Source: Chromobotia macracanthus
Lineage: Eukaryota > Chordata > Actinopteri > Cypriniformes > Botiidae
Assembly: GCA_036877525.1 (NCBI GenBank)
Contig: JAZGTH010000005.1
Span: 11,739,501-11,803,500 of the forward strand
Direction: 5' to 3'
Length of the DNA: 64,000 nucleotides
In this document: positions 1 to 14,500 of the stretch, in pieces
How the letters are laid out: each line of letters opens with the position of its first letter
How positions within the stretch are numbered: position 1 is the stretch's first letter
The notes under the pieces: model-generated
What the model was told of the DNA's origin: nothing
Databases searched by the model: none
Seen by the model: the letters and a program-made list of their open reading frames with translations, nothing else
Translations under genes and position numbers: made by a program

Positions 1-1620
1 ACCTATTCTCAGACAATTCATGGTTTCTCCTAAATGCTAAATGTGGGGCTGTTAATGATAAATTATTTTATTTATTTGACTTTCAATTATCAGTTGATTA
101 GAAAGTGTAAAATTGTAATTCTTTGGTGCTATCATAACATGCTCATTGTTGTAGTATCCTGACCAGTTCAACACAGCAATATAGGTTCAGCCAATGGCGT
201 GGGGCGGGACTATCTGTTTGACCAACCAATGGTTTGACCCGGTAACCATGTAATTACCATGCAGCCCAGAAGTTCAACTGCTTGGCGACACCATGAGCAC
301 CGCATATCATTTAACCTTAAAATCCTCAAGCTCTCTGAATTAATGTTGTATTAAAATGACATTCAGTTCTAAACGTTTCCTTTTGTGATCCAAGGTTCAT
401 GTTGGATGTGTGAAAGACTTTGCATATCTGGCAAAACAGAAGAGCATCAGGTTAAAATGAATTAATGTACAATCCATGTAACACATCACAAAGTGAGCAT
501 TACTACACAGAGGTCACTAAACTCATTTTAAATGCATCAGGGGCCAGCGGTGACCCTGACAAGCTGCTTTTGTGGAAGTCCCGCATTTTCATTTACATCA
601 CCCCACTGTAAACTCATCAGATTACTGGCCTTTATCTCCATAGAAACTGGCCGATGTTACATGCTCACCTTGAGTAACCAGTGCCAATATGCTGTAGGCT
701 GCTATGCTGCGGACACCCTAACAACTCCACTGGGAAAGTTAGTGCTCTGGGAAGGTAATGGAATGCCTGGACCTGACTTTGGTGCGAGAAAGACAAGTGT
801 ATTCTGTGCAGAGGGCGCTTACAGAGCAGGCACTCTGAAATTAATTTCTCATCGATTTGTCTCTGTTCTTGGACAGAGGCCTCAAATTGCCCTTGGAGGA
901 AGTGATTACTGTGATTGTGAGGTGTAGTGGACCTACATATCACTCTCACTCTTGTCTTCGAACTACCTTGACTGGATCACAAAAGAGAAAAGGTGACAGA
1001 ATATGTGTTTGTCCAGCTTTTCTCCAGCACCTATTACTTTGGATGTTACTTTAAATTAGGGAGAGATGACAGAGGGCTTTCAGAGCTGTTTTTTTTAAGG
1101 GCCAGACAGTCTGGTGTGTGTCTCGTTCTATTTATGCTTGCCCATAAGAATGGGTTGTATGTCTTCTGAAAGGATTATTGTCTATTTTGAGCTGCTGTTT
1201 CAGACATGAACTCAAATATGACGGTGAGCCATTAACACCTGACATTAGCAATCGTTTCTGGTGATCTGACCATAAGCGGACAGTGCTTAAGTGCTAAAGG
1301 ATGTATCTATATGTGATGTACCTAAACCGGCTATACATATATGTATATGACTGTATATATGTCTGTGTCTAAGTGTGTGTGTGTGTGTGTACACACATAC
1401 ATACATACATACAGTTTTTACATTTGTGAGCAATAGTGTGCTCATTTTTATGTATTTTTGCCCTTTATTTCTCTGAGCATTTTCAACACAACACTCCGAT
1501 ATAGTTAGCAACGTATGTAGTCGCAACATCAGTGACCCGCCCCTTGACATGTCACATCAACAGACTTTTGATCAGATCATTCAAAACAGATCTTGATTTG
1601 TCTTGTTTTCGTACTCTTAG
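1..1620 (+). other. mmp17 intron (3' part), no other gene seen
   Basis: This is non-coding sequence before the first visible mmp17 exon; its acceptor is TCTTAG at 1615-1620. It holds a (GT)n/(ACAT)n microsatellite near 1372-1413. Open frames here, such as the one at 532-927, match no family I recognise and do not join in phase to the downstream exon. No RNA gene was seen. Confidence 0.6.
1372..1413 (+). repeat. (GT)n then (ACAT)n compound microsatellite
   Basis: GT units followed by ACACAC and ACAT units inside the first visible mmp17 intron. Confidence 0.85.
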
Positions 1621-4600
1621 GGTGAGGACCTTTCCAAAGGAGTCGGCGCTTCTAGGCCACGACACCGTCCGGGCGCTCATGTATTACGCCCTGAAAGTGT
1701 GGAGTGACATCGCCCAGCTCAATTTCCACGAGGTGGCGGGTAATGAAGCAGACATCCAGATTGACTTCACCAAAGCGGACCATAATGACGGCTACCCTTT
1801 TGATGGACCAGGTGGTACGGTAGCCCACGCCTTTTTTCCTGGAGAGCGTTTCACGGCTGGTGACACACACTTTGATGATGACGAAGCCTGGACCTTCAGG
1901 TCACCAGGTGTGTGTGTAAATAAGTGTGTTTGTTTCTCTCTGCTTCTGGTGTATCAGAACAGTTTGTGTTCACCATTTTAATGTTTAAAGAAGTGGTCTG
2001 CAGAACTTCACATTTTGCTGTTGTTCTTTTAGATCTAATTGGGATCTGATCTTTTTCTAGATGTATTTAATATTAACAATATTACTAAATATGTTAACTG
2101 GCCGTTAGCTATATGTTAGTTTTACTCCGTATATATATGCATATATATAAAGAGCCAAACTAACATATAGCTAACAACCATATGCATTTTAAGGTATTTA
2201 TAAGTATTTATAAGTATATATGCTTTTTCCCAAAAAATATATGCATATATGCCCTCAGTTCTATACATCCCCAGGATCCCCAAGATGCTCCTTCTGTACA
2301 AGCCAGAGGGGCTCATGTTTCCCTCGAGGCTGCGCTAGCCACAATGCTGATCATTAGAATGGGGGCCATGCGGGGTCCCCTTTACACAAACCTGCCCAGC
2401 CAGTGAACCCCTGCTGGGGTTGGTTCAATCCTCCCTCTGCCTTCTCTCGCTCTCTCTCTCTCTGGTGGTTGGGGCACCATATGCTCACCACTGTTATGGA
2501 CAGCAGTGCAGTCTGCCCCAATTAGATCCCCCAACAGGCGAGCAGCTGTTTGCATAGGCCTTTGGCAGGTGCATGTGTAATATGAGGGTTTCGAAAAAGA
2601 GGAAGGAACGTCATGAGCCTTTTGCCACCCACTTACTCTGTCTCGACAGACACCACTGAACGCCTCACCCCTCCTCTCTGTCTGTACTCCCTCATCTCTT
2701 TGTGTGTGTTTTTCTGACCCTTCACCATAACACAGCCATCTCCATGTTTTCACTTCATTAACTGGCCGTCTGATGACCACATCACCTGCACCTGGCCCTC
2801 CATATGGTTGTTAAGCTGTGTCATCATCACCAGATCGTATTCATTATGAGCCATTGTAACCAGCCCAGGAACTCTATATCAGCCAAAAATCTTGTTCTGT
2901 TTGGCCTGTTATTTCTGGCTTCCATCTATCCTCCGAGACTGTCCTCTGAGACTTGATGCATTCTGTTACAAACACAGGTGGTGTGGATGTTTTTCATGCA
3001 AAACTCATGCACAGTTTTAGTTGACTTTGAAAGATGAGCAATTTATGATGTAACTGTTACAACATAACCTGCCCATAGACAAACAGTGCACTGCGATCTT
3101 TGTTTACGAATCTTATTCCTAGTTTGAAACATTTATTTTGTGTGTGTTTTCTTAATTTAGTCTTTTTATGCTATCACAAGCTGACTTTGATTTAATAATC
3201 AGACATTTAAATTAAGAACAAATAAAATTCATAGTAATTAATTTATGCAATCTATTTGCCACCAGCGTTAAGTTTATTGAAAAGGGCTTGGGTTCTCAAC
3301 CTGTGGTTTATCACCCCTGTACACAGAAACCTTCCCATCATGCATTGTTCTTCAGCCATGTGATAGCACCAGAGACGTTGTAAGGTCACAAGGAGAAAGC
3401 AGACCTTGAGGTGCAGCAAATTTCTCTCACTTTAATCTTCTGTAAAGAAACTGCTCTTATCATACAAACAAGGGGGTGAGGAATTGCATTTCCACTCTCA
3501 ACAGTCAATAGGAGAACCGCATATTGTTTCTGACAGAACAAAAGAACTTCCAGCTAACGGGACATTCTCTAAATGTTTGTTAACATTCTCTGAAGTTCTC
3601 TCAAAGGTATCAAAGAACCATCTTGCAGTAATGTTAGCAGAACTTTCTTTAATGTTATGTATCATATCAAAAACATTATTCTTAAGTTGTTAGTTGTTTT
3701 AAAAACATTACAGAATTTGTAAAACTGAATAATGTTCTTGTTACTCCTAGAACATTCAAAGTAACATTTTTAGCATTTTTGTTACTTAATGAAAACATTA
3801 GGGAAACGTTCTTACATCCTAAAATTGTTAACTGGGTTTCCTCTTTGTGACGACAGCGTGATGAACAGGAAAAAGGAAGTTCTTTTTCTTGTGTACAGCA
3901 TAATCACTTCTTAATTGAGACTAGACAAAATCTGAGCTGCTTCCTCTGAGGTCGCGAGCATCCTCGTACTTGTTGCGTGGCAGCAGAGGCGGCCGTGTTC
4001 CCGTGGGTCAGAAGTGACTACTACTTTGTTAATATGACAGCAGGCAGATTGCTTTTATTAATTATGTCTCCACTGGCTGCTCACTAATGCAGACTGATGA
4101 CTGTGGCCAAAACAAATGCTCATTAAACCGGTGGTTTCTTGATAAACTTGTGCTTAATGTATGCATGCGCGTCCGTGTGTGTGCATGAAATGCCAAGAAG
4201 ACCTCTGCTCCATTACTGCCCATTTCATTGGCCGCCGGTAATTAACAACCACTTAGTTTAACTTCCCTCCAAAACATTCTGATGGGGAACACAGTCTTAA
4301 CCTTCATAAAACATTTATTTTAGGAAATCATCAGCCGTATATGTATGCCTCACTGACATGAATACCATTCTGATCAGATACCCAGCTAACAGTTTTGGGT
4401 TGTTAGAACGTTTCTCTATGTTTCCATTAAGTAACAAAAATGTCAGTTTGAATGTTCTACAAACGTTCAAAACATCCAGATTTTTACATGTTGTATTAAC
4501 ATTGTTGCTTGGTTATATAAAATTTTTTTATTTTGTTAAATTTTGTAAAGATTCCACTAACAACAGAATCAGAAAAATTGTCGAAATTTTAACATTTTTT

Positions 4601-5488
4601 GTTAAAAAAGTTCTACTTACATTACTGCATGTTTCTGATAACTTTGAGAGAACTTTTAGAGAGCGCTAGCCAACATTCTGAGAACATTCTGTATGTACGC
4701 TGTAGGTTTACATCCATCATTGTGCCCCTAAAAGCTTGTGTTTCTTCCCGTCAGCTCCTGTGTGTATTGTTTTCAGAAATCTTTGAAGTGCATTATGCTA
4801 ATGTAAAAGCAGATACCTCAGGGCAGAGACCCCATTAGTAACACACAGCTCATTCAGAGCCCAAATCTAAATCAGAAAGTCACAGGTTTAATCCTCTCGC
4901 TCAAGAAGCTTGACTAGCTGTGTTCTGCTTTTACAAACAGAAAGCGTCATGGTTTTCAGAGTTTTCACAGCATGTAGCGCTCAAGGCCCTTACCAGCCCC
5001 TCTCTCTCTCTCTCTCTGTCTGTCTGTCTCCCTCGCTCTCATTTTATCTATCCAAATATCTGTCTGTCTTTTTAGTTTTGCCGCTCTCTTCATTCCAACA
5101 ATTCCAGTGACGCTTTCATCTCAGCTAACAGGGAATGTTCTCAGAACGTTGGCTTATGTTGGCTTCTAAAGTTCTTTCAGTTATCAAGCAAATGTTCTTG
5201 CAGTAACAGTTATATACATTTTTAACGTTATATATCATATACATCAAAAAGGTTCAGTTATATTTAAGGTGTCAGCGGAACATTTAAAAAACAGTGCAGA
5301 ACTAAAACATGTTTGAATAACATTAATACAACATGTAAAAAATTGGACATTTTGAGCATTTTTTTATAACTTTCAAAATAATGTTTTTAACGTTTTTGTA
5401 ACTTAATAGGAATGTAAGGGAAACATTCTTACAAACCAAAATTGTTAGCTGGGTAAAGCTCAAGGCCCTGACCAACACCTCCCCCCGC

Positions 5489-5562
<74 letters not shown>

Positions 5563-8500
5563 CCTCTCTCTAAATATCTGTCTTTCTGTCTATTTGTCTC
5601 TCTCTCCATTCCAGTGATTCCAATGACACTTTTATGGCTCAGTCTACTTTTACGTTGCCATCTCTCAGGGCCATTTAACACAAAAGTGTAAATGTTTCTA
5701 TGGCTGGCTATATCACTCAGATTTGTCTGTGTATTAGAACGAGTGCAGTGATAATGAAAAAGGTGAGAGACATTTAATGACACGACCCTCCCAGTCAATC
5801 ACTAGCTTATTGTGTCAAAATGACAGTGTACCTGTACATCCTGAACTATTAAATATTTAATCACCATGTTTCTGAGGACATAATTACTCATAGTTTTATG
5901 ATGGATGCTTATGAAACATGCTGTTCAAGGTCCCACAGAAAAGTAAAACCAAACATCTCTTATCTGCCTTGATTGTTTCTACTAGACAGCAGTGAGAAAA
6001 TAAGACCCCAGAAATCTCACAACCTCATGTGTTTTAGAAGAGTCTGCAGTCACAGAATTTTAATATTGACATAACCATTTCTCATCAGATTCCAGATTAT
6101 CTGAACTATCCTATCCATCGCAATCATTTTAAACCTGTATCTCATATTGTGTGTCATCAATTTGTGTCTCTTGTTATTTATTGTGAGTTTTTGTTTAGTA
6201 GAAAGTTTCCCTGCTGGAAAATCCACCCCCAACTGATAGCTGTGTTTTGGATCATGTATCTGGATTTTAGATGTTCCAGACTGGTCATTAGCTGGTCCAA
6301 GCTGGTCATTGGCTGGCCATCCAACTACCACGTTCCAAAAACTAGCATGACCAGTTTTAAGATGAAATGACCAGCTGGTTTGTTAGCTAATGATCAGTTT
6401 GGGCCAGCTAATAACCGGCTACCATATTAAGCAACTTGCACATCTAGATCCGTTAGCAGGGCCTTCTGTTTAGCTGAATGAGTTCAATTATGTTAAATGA
6501 AACCTAACTAAACATTAACTCTAAAATTATTAAACAAATCACACCAGCAATTAAACATCCCCTTAGACTGATATGATGAAGACGAGACTTTTCATTCTTG
6601 GATTGGCCTTTATTCTATTGATCTAGATTCTCACGGGATGGATCTGTTTGCGGTGGCCGTGCATGAGTTTGGTCATGCCATAGGACTCGCTCACACCTCC
6701 GCCATTGAGTCCATCATGCGTCCGTACTACCAGGGGCCGGTCGGTGACCCGCTCAAGTACAACCTCCCGTACGAAGACAAAGTTCGTGTTTGGCAGCTCT
6801 ACGGTAAGAGGGTCTCATCTTCTCTTCTGTCTTTTCTCCTCTGTACTCCAGCACCTGCTTTATCTTCGTCAGTTGGTTGAAAACAGACAGTGAGGCGGAT
6901 TGTGAGAGCAGAGATAATTAATCAAAGGTGAACACTCTGCTATCACTGTTTGAATTTCTGATGCCATGGCTTTGTTTCTGGAAAAGCAGGAAGTGACAAG
7001 CAGAGACAAATTAAAGGCATGATGTGCAAGAGAAACAGATACTGTTGATGCCATAATGTGTAAAGTGTAAACACACAGGCTGTGTGTTTCAATCACTCGA
7101 TTGTGCCCTACAATGTGGATTTCAGAGGGTGTTCTCCCATACTTATGAGGTAGATCGATAGGGAGACAGAGAGAGAAAGAAAGAGAGCTAGGTACTAGCT
7201 AGATAGATAGATAGTCAGAGGGATGGATGGATGGATGATAGATAATAAATAATTGATTATTCCAATATAATTTATAAAATTTATATGGATTTATTAATAA
7301 ATTTGGATTTATTGTTAAGCGAAGTGAATGTCCTTTCTGAGTATTGTGCAGGAAGCAGTGAGCGCTGCCCAGAGACCCTGTGAATTAGAACGCAGCCAGC
7401 AATCTTTTCCTCCATCCCTTCACCGCGCTCACACACACAGGCTTCTCTTCATCTGAAGGGCCCCCTGTAATTCACTGTGATTGGCAGCCCATGCCCCCTC
7501 TGTGGGCTGCCCTTTCCTCCAATCCCGCCAGGCAAAAAAACGGGCCAGAAGAGAGCAGAAGTGATTTGGCTTGTGTTAGGGCACTATTGATTTAATTACA
7601 CGCCTGTGTGGAGCCAGACGAGGAGCGCAGGGATTAATTGGTCGTCACCGTGGTTTGGGCTCTGCTGATGAACATGCAGAGTGCCACACGCCACAGTGTA
7701 AACATGCATGTGAGAGGCCAGGAGATAGAGAGGACAATGGGATGCAAATTGACGGACAGAGATGGGCTCAGAGACAAGCAGAAAGACCAGAAACCCTGGA
7801 TCACTGTTCTACCTCAGTGTAGTGGCTTATGGCTAGCCGCACGTTTTAATAATGTTCAATAAATCCATGCATAACATAATATGAGAGCAAATGCCTGGAG
7901 TTAAATACCACTGCAAATTAATTAAAAGTTCAGAGCCAGCATTTCGTGGAATTTGTTTAAGAAGACTGTCTGGGATAGGGGAACTTGTGTTTGTTTATTA
8001 CATTATTTTTTGGTTGATTAGTTTAATATTTTAATTGTTTTTACATACATTTATGCATTATTACTCATTTCCATTTTCTATTTGTAAAGTGGTGGTTTCG
8101 CTGAAGTCATTGAGTGATATTGAGAAATTTTCTGAGGTATTCATATCTTTGAGTTATTTCTTTGTGTGTGTTCCTAACTAATGTTCGGAACAACACGGTT
8201 TTGCACAAGTCCGACTTGTCTGTTCATTGTGTTTTGTCAGGTGTTCGGGAATCTGTATCGCACACGGCTCGGCCAGATGACCCCTCCCAAACGGCTGAAC
8301 CTCCCGTCCTGCTTGACCTCCCAGAAAACAGATCCACAATCCCGTGAGTACGAAAACAGCTTGTGCACAAAACACCAATTCCTCAGGTCAGCGTGCCTTG
8401 AATATTCTGAATTGCAGACGTAGCACTTCTACCAAAGTTATCACTAATTGTTGTTGCAGTAATGTTAGCATAACTTTAGCAGAATCTAGCATTATATATT

Positions 8501-11500
8501 ATATATAGACACAAATGATAAACTCAGTTTCTGACCGCAAGCAAGCATTAGCTGCTGCGACTTCGGCTGCGACCTCTCCGTTTCCCTCCCGGCGGACATG
8601 CGACAGGTAGATTTAGTTTGACAAAGGTCAGTAATATATTCTTCTCAGAGCACTTGGCTAATAAGCTGTGAATGAAGATCTTTGTTAATAAAGTGTCGTC
8701 GAGTCCTCGCTCACAAAAGAAGCTCTGTCGCTGTAATTGCTCCATCATTAGCAGCCCAGCCGCAACAGAGTACTAAGTCAGTCATTAGCCATGAGGATAA
8801 CGCGTTCAGACACTTCTACTGCAGATGATTACATCTCCTTTGGTTTGTCTGGTCTTTAAAGCAAAGCACATAATCAGTCTATTCGGCACTGGTTGCTACC
8901 AGCCACAAATATTCATTCAAGGCCAGCCACAAATATTCATACTCAGACATAGGGTTAAATATACAAAGCTATACCATGGCATTGATGTCATTTGAATTCT
9001 GAATGGCTGACAGAGGCACCAATGTGTTGATCACTTGTAAGGCTATGAAGTAGTTCTGAGTTTGTTGACTGCATTACAGCTCGATAGCACCTTGTTGAAC
9101 GCTTTGTTTTTTTTGTTTGTTTGTTTGTTTTTTGCAGAAATGTAAATTTAGAGCTAGTAACAAGCTCTGTTTCTAAGCATGAGGCTTCATTTGTGGCCTA
9201 GGAAAGTAGCTATATAAATGTAAGAAAACAGATGTTTCAAGGGCTAGATCAGAATCGAGTATTCCAAATCACCACGTAATAATGAAAATAATTAAGTTAT
9301 TAAATTATTCCACATCACCACCTCAAGACGTGCAGTCATTTTCAGTCATTCAGAACAGACTATTCTTCATTTTTCTTTGCATTATGAATTATTTACTCAT
9401 ACAGAGGCACAAACACTCAATTTCCATTAGTGCTTTACCTCCACCCTCCATACAAAGCCATTTCTTCAAAGTTTTTTATTTCCCTGTTCTTCTCTGTTTG
9501 TTTGTTGTCTCAGGCCTGCTCGTGACGCCCCTGACCGATGCACCAGTCACTTTGATGCTGTAGCCCAGATACGAGGGGAGGCCTTCTTTTTCAAAGGTAT
9601 GACCACCTGATAGTCATGATGCATCCTTCTGTATCTGTATGGACTTCAAAAGAGTTTGGGGTTTTATGAGATGAAAATCAAAGACACGGGCGTAGAACCC
9701 ATCTGAAAAACAGGAGGAGCACATTATAAACCTAATCAGCTTGCCTCATGAATATTTACTAGGTAACCTAGCATTGACTGATAATCCTTACTGAAAGGCA
9801 GGTACTCAGCTAACAGGGCACGTTCTCAGAACATTGGCTAGTGTTCTGTAAAAGTTCTCTCAAAATCCAAAACGTTCTTGCAGTACTGTTAGTAGAACGT
9901 TTTTAACATTAAAGATTACAGATATCAAAAACGTTATTTTTTTAATATTGTTAGTGAAATGTTTAAAAGCATTACAGAATTAAAAATGTTTAAATAATGT
10001 TCTTATAACCAAGCAATAACATTAAAACAACATCTAAAAACTGGATTATTTAAATGTTCTTAGAACATTCAACATGACGTTTTTAACATGTTGTTACTTG
10101 GAAATGTTGGGGTAGCATTCTTACAATCTAAAAATTATTAGCCGGGTATAGGTGCAAGCAATACTGGATTACAATTTTATTCCACTCTCTGTATTTTGAT
10201 GTATCATTATCAATTCGGGAGTATTTGATTGCTGGTTCTGCCAGCTAGGCTCCTCCCACCCATTGCACTGGGCATCCATGCATTTCTCACTTCATAATCA
10301 TTGTCTCTTATATATCTTATAGCAGTACAGAGTTACACAAGTGCTTCATACTCCTAATATTCATACTGTGAAATCTCTCACCAGGGAAGTATTTCTGGCG
10401 TCTGACACGTGAGAAGCACCTGGTGTCATTACGGCCAGCTCAGATTCATCGTTTCTGGAGGGGTCTGCCCGCAAACCTGGACAGTGTGGATGCGGTTTAC
10501 GAGAGACCTGGAGACCATAAAATTGTTTTCTTTAAAGGTATGTGCTTGAATTTAACAATTACCAGTTCTGCTTTTTAATGCATCACTTCTGCTTTTTAGT
10601 GACTATATATTTGTGGGGCGGAGTGAAGAACTTCAACTTTTCTGAAAAGCAAATCAAGCCTTTTCTTTGGATCAGAATATCATATACAGATGATGGTCTT
10701 TTTTGACTCGGGCCAGTAAACAAGCAAACAGCAACGATAGCAACCATGTAGCAACGTGCTAAAATAACTCAGCAATGCCCTGGCAACCGCCTGCAGTCCC
10801 TGCATGGCATCTTAATGGCGACCTTTGCACTGAAAATTTTCTTTCAAGTAAAACCTGAGTTGTAGATCATTTTGTTAATTGCTTTTGTGACACTTTATGT
10901 GGTTTGTGGTAATTGCACAGTTAATGGCTTTAGAACGTCTATCAGAGGCAACAAAAAAGATTTTGTTCAATATTCCGTCTGTGCCAGACGATTATTTATC
11001 ATCAGCAGCATATTAGCATTACATACTTTTAAGCAAAATGCACCCTAGAACATAAACAGGCTCCTAAGAAAAATTTCAAAACAACAGGAACGTAAGGCTC
11101 TTGAAATACATGTCATTTTTAAAAAGAGTATAAAATAAAGCACACGTTGTCCTTCAAAGATATAATACAAGAGCAATTGAAGCCCTACCTCAAATCCGGC
11201 TCAAAAGCATGCAGGTGGAAAGAGTGTCTTTTATATTTAAAGCATTTAAATGTATTTCACAGCAGGTCTGTGCTTTCTAATAAGCAGCAGGTGAGATTTC
11301 TCCACCTCACAATAAGCTATTCTCTCTCGCCTCTTCAGGAGGAAAATATTGGGTGTTCAAGGACAATAATGTGGAGGAGGGCTATCCACGACCTGTTAGT
11401 GACTTCGGCTTGCCCATGGAGGGGGTAGACGCTGTGTTTGTCTGGCTGCACAATGAGAAGACGTACTTCTTCAAGGACAACCGATACTGGCGCTACGACG

Positions 11501-14500
11501 ACCATCTGCGACGCATGGACCTCGGGTACCCGAAAGACACAGCGCTCTGGAAGGGAATCCCTCCTCAGCTGGATGATGCCATGAGATGGTCTGATAGTAA
11601 GTCATCTCAAGGCTTTATCTCTTTTTTGTTCTGTAATTAGTTTGAGTTTCACTGCCAAAACATTAGTATTATGATCAGCTTTTAGCCCTTTTTTCCCAGT
11701 AAACATCGAAACATCTTCAAAACAAGATCTATTGACTTGTAAAACTAAACTGCATGAGATATTAAATGTAGGCAATTTCAGAGAGACCAGCAATAGTATC
11801 CTGGTTTGGAAAGCATAAGATCCCTCTCTTTAGAGCGATCTCCAAAGCCACGCCTCCTTCAATAGTGCACAGAGGTGTGCAAATACATAGGATGTCCTAC
11901 TTGCCAGTCAAACTATCTTTGCATTTGGACAGAACGCAATGATTGGATGATCATGACCTTTCACCATTTAATACAAATATATTTAGACCACTTTACCTAG
12001 TGATTGCTGTCAGGATGTGAAGAAACTTTCAATCAGCATGTAAACCAAAAATGTTTCTAAAGAATCTTCTCGAGAAAATGTAGAATCTTCCCGAGAAAAA
12101 GTGGGAATGTAAATTGCTTTGATAAACAAGAAAAAAATGCACATCAACAAAATTATCCGTGCAGTGATGTAGGAAACAACATTTTTCTTTCCGGCTGAAA
12201 AGCTCAGTTTAGACCATCATGGAAGTTCATTCTCGTATAGACTTGTTTGAGCAGGGTAGTGCTGCTTTGGTGGTGACCTAGATGGTCGACCAACCAGCTG
12301 GTGAGGCTGGTCATCCAGCATAGGTATTCTAAATATGCTTCTTAACCAGGAAAAACTCCTTGGTAAAGATAGTTAAGATGCTTGATGGGTACAACAGCAT
12401 CCCCTTTTGGGGACCACTTTACAGAATACGTTCCTTCAGCCTGTACGCAAGCAGGGACACGCATGCACACCTGATGTTGCTCCTGTGCCAACATCACAAA
12501 CATCTGTGCAGAGATATGAGGAATAATGCTAGAAATTTCTTCAATTAGAGCGAAACAAATGGGCCACGATTCAGCTGAAGTCCATCAGCATGTCTATTGA
12601 TTTTCATTACACAACAGTTAGTTCTGCTCCTCTAATTTGATTGGTCATTCCAAGCAAGCAGCAGTTTCGCTCATGATATTAGTATAGACCTGAAGCAGGA
12701 ATGTGCAGCACTGATTCATTACAAGACTAGCATAACCTTCTAGTTTTTACAGCTGCCTTAGGAAAACAAGGCAGAAGAACACTAATGCCTGACCCCTAGA
12801 TAACTTACTAATATTAAATAACTATCATCCTGATGCAGTTAACCAGAGTATTTGTCTTTTATATTTCTATTGAAACAAACACCCCCAAAAAGAGGGGCTG
12901 CCAAAATGTTGATTAAAGCCTTATACACTATATGAACTGTTATGCATAAGATGCTTTTTAGTATTAAAGAATGTATTTTTAAAGGTGCCGTCAGTAACTA
13001 TTTTGGTTAAAATGAACACAGTCTCCTCATCTTACCCTGATTTGCAACAGTAAGTTTATAATAATGATTTGTAGTTTTGTGAGCTGTCAGTCTTATTTTG
13101 CTGGAAATATTCATCAGTAAACAAAGAAGAAGATCTAGCTACTATATCGCATGTCCGGGTACTGTGTCGATGGTGCAGCGTTTGAAGCTTGTCAGCAGTT
13201 TAAAATTTAACCTTAAGAAAACAGAGAGGCAGAAGTTATGGACTGCAGCGTTAAAGATGGTACCGTGAGTACTGCATGTCTGTTCAGTTTGCTGAATGCT
13301 CAGCTTATTATATAGTTCGGCAAGAATAAAAGTTTGAGGGTATGTTGCTGGTGACCAGTAATCCAGAATTTTGTGTACCTCAGAAACGATACCTCAGAAA
13401 CGTGCCTCTCACGACACACTCAGACCTGCATGTCAGGATTTCAGAATTCATGACAATATCTATACAGCTAATATCTGAACTAAAGCTAATACGAGAACCT
13501 AGCGTGGACACCATCCACCTCGGAGGAAACTGATTTTATTTAGATGGAGGGAATGTAGCCGAGCAGGTGTTTTGATTATGTGGTTGTCATAGCAGCGGTT
13601 GTGAGCTCTATGTGAGCGGAATGGAGAAAGGGGCATAATGTCCTGTCGTTCCTAATGCACGGCATTGTGTCTCACACACAGCATGTGTTTGAAGAGTGAG
13701 GAGAAGATGTTTGAAATGCCAAAGTAGATCAAATCAAACCTGTTTTATATCAAATCAAAGCTTACAGCTTACATAGCTAAATACATTCATTAAAACACAC
13801 ACTGATTCTCTTTCTCTTGATGTTTTTGTCTCTCACATTTGTAGATGTACACGGATATGGGGGTTGCTTGCGGCATTCTCCCAGCTAACTGAGAATGTTC
13901 TCCGAACGTTGGCTAACATTCTCTGAAAGCACTTAACTTTTAATATATTATATATTAAGAACTGTATTCTTAGTATTTAAGGTCTTAGTATTTAGAAAAT
14001 GTTTAAATAACTTTCTTAAAACCAAGCAATAACGTTACTACAACAACTAAAAACTTTTAACATTAAAAATAACCTTAATAAAAATAAAATAACCTTTTTT
14101 TTAATGTTTTTGTTACTTTATGGAAACGTTAAGAAGTATAGAAGTTGCATCTCCAAATTCATATCTGTATACCTGCTGTAGCCATCAAAGCATCACAATT
14201 GTCATAAATGAATCATTTTCAGCAATAAATTTCAAGAAAGTTGATGTTGGAACGTGGTAGATGTGTTTTGGTGCACTGTCTCTTTAGGACTTACCAACTT
14301 GCTTCACTGACCTGTCTGTTCTGAAAATATAATAATAATACACACACAAGCACACTGTCTGGCTCCACATGAGGCACACAGATCTTCTCCCCTGCAGTGA
14401 TGGTTTTGTAGACAGTGTGAGGGGGTGAGAACATCAGGTGTCGTCCTCTCAGGCTTTTCCAAACCCACTGGTTCCGCTCATAGCTGTTTGTAAGGAGCGG

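Larger units (their letters stand above)
1908..6626 (+). other. mmp17 intron with MITE copies, hairpin and CT tracts
   Basis: A 4.7-kb intron. It contains a 19-bp perfect inverted repeat (2104-2122 with 2157-2175), three copies of the CCAGCTAAC element and a duplicated CT-rich segment. A repeat rich in CTGGTCA-type words lies at 6270-6425. A non-repetitive, homeobox-motif-bearing stretch lies around 3930-4260. No coding exon was recognised. Confidence 0.5.

Noticed and set aside
5460..5798. 112-aa minus-strand Arg-Glu-rich frame
   Set aside because: A translation of the CT/GA microsatellite, with no other protein signal.
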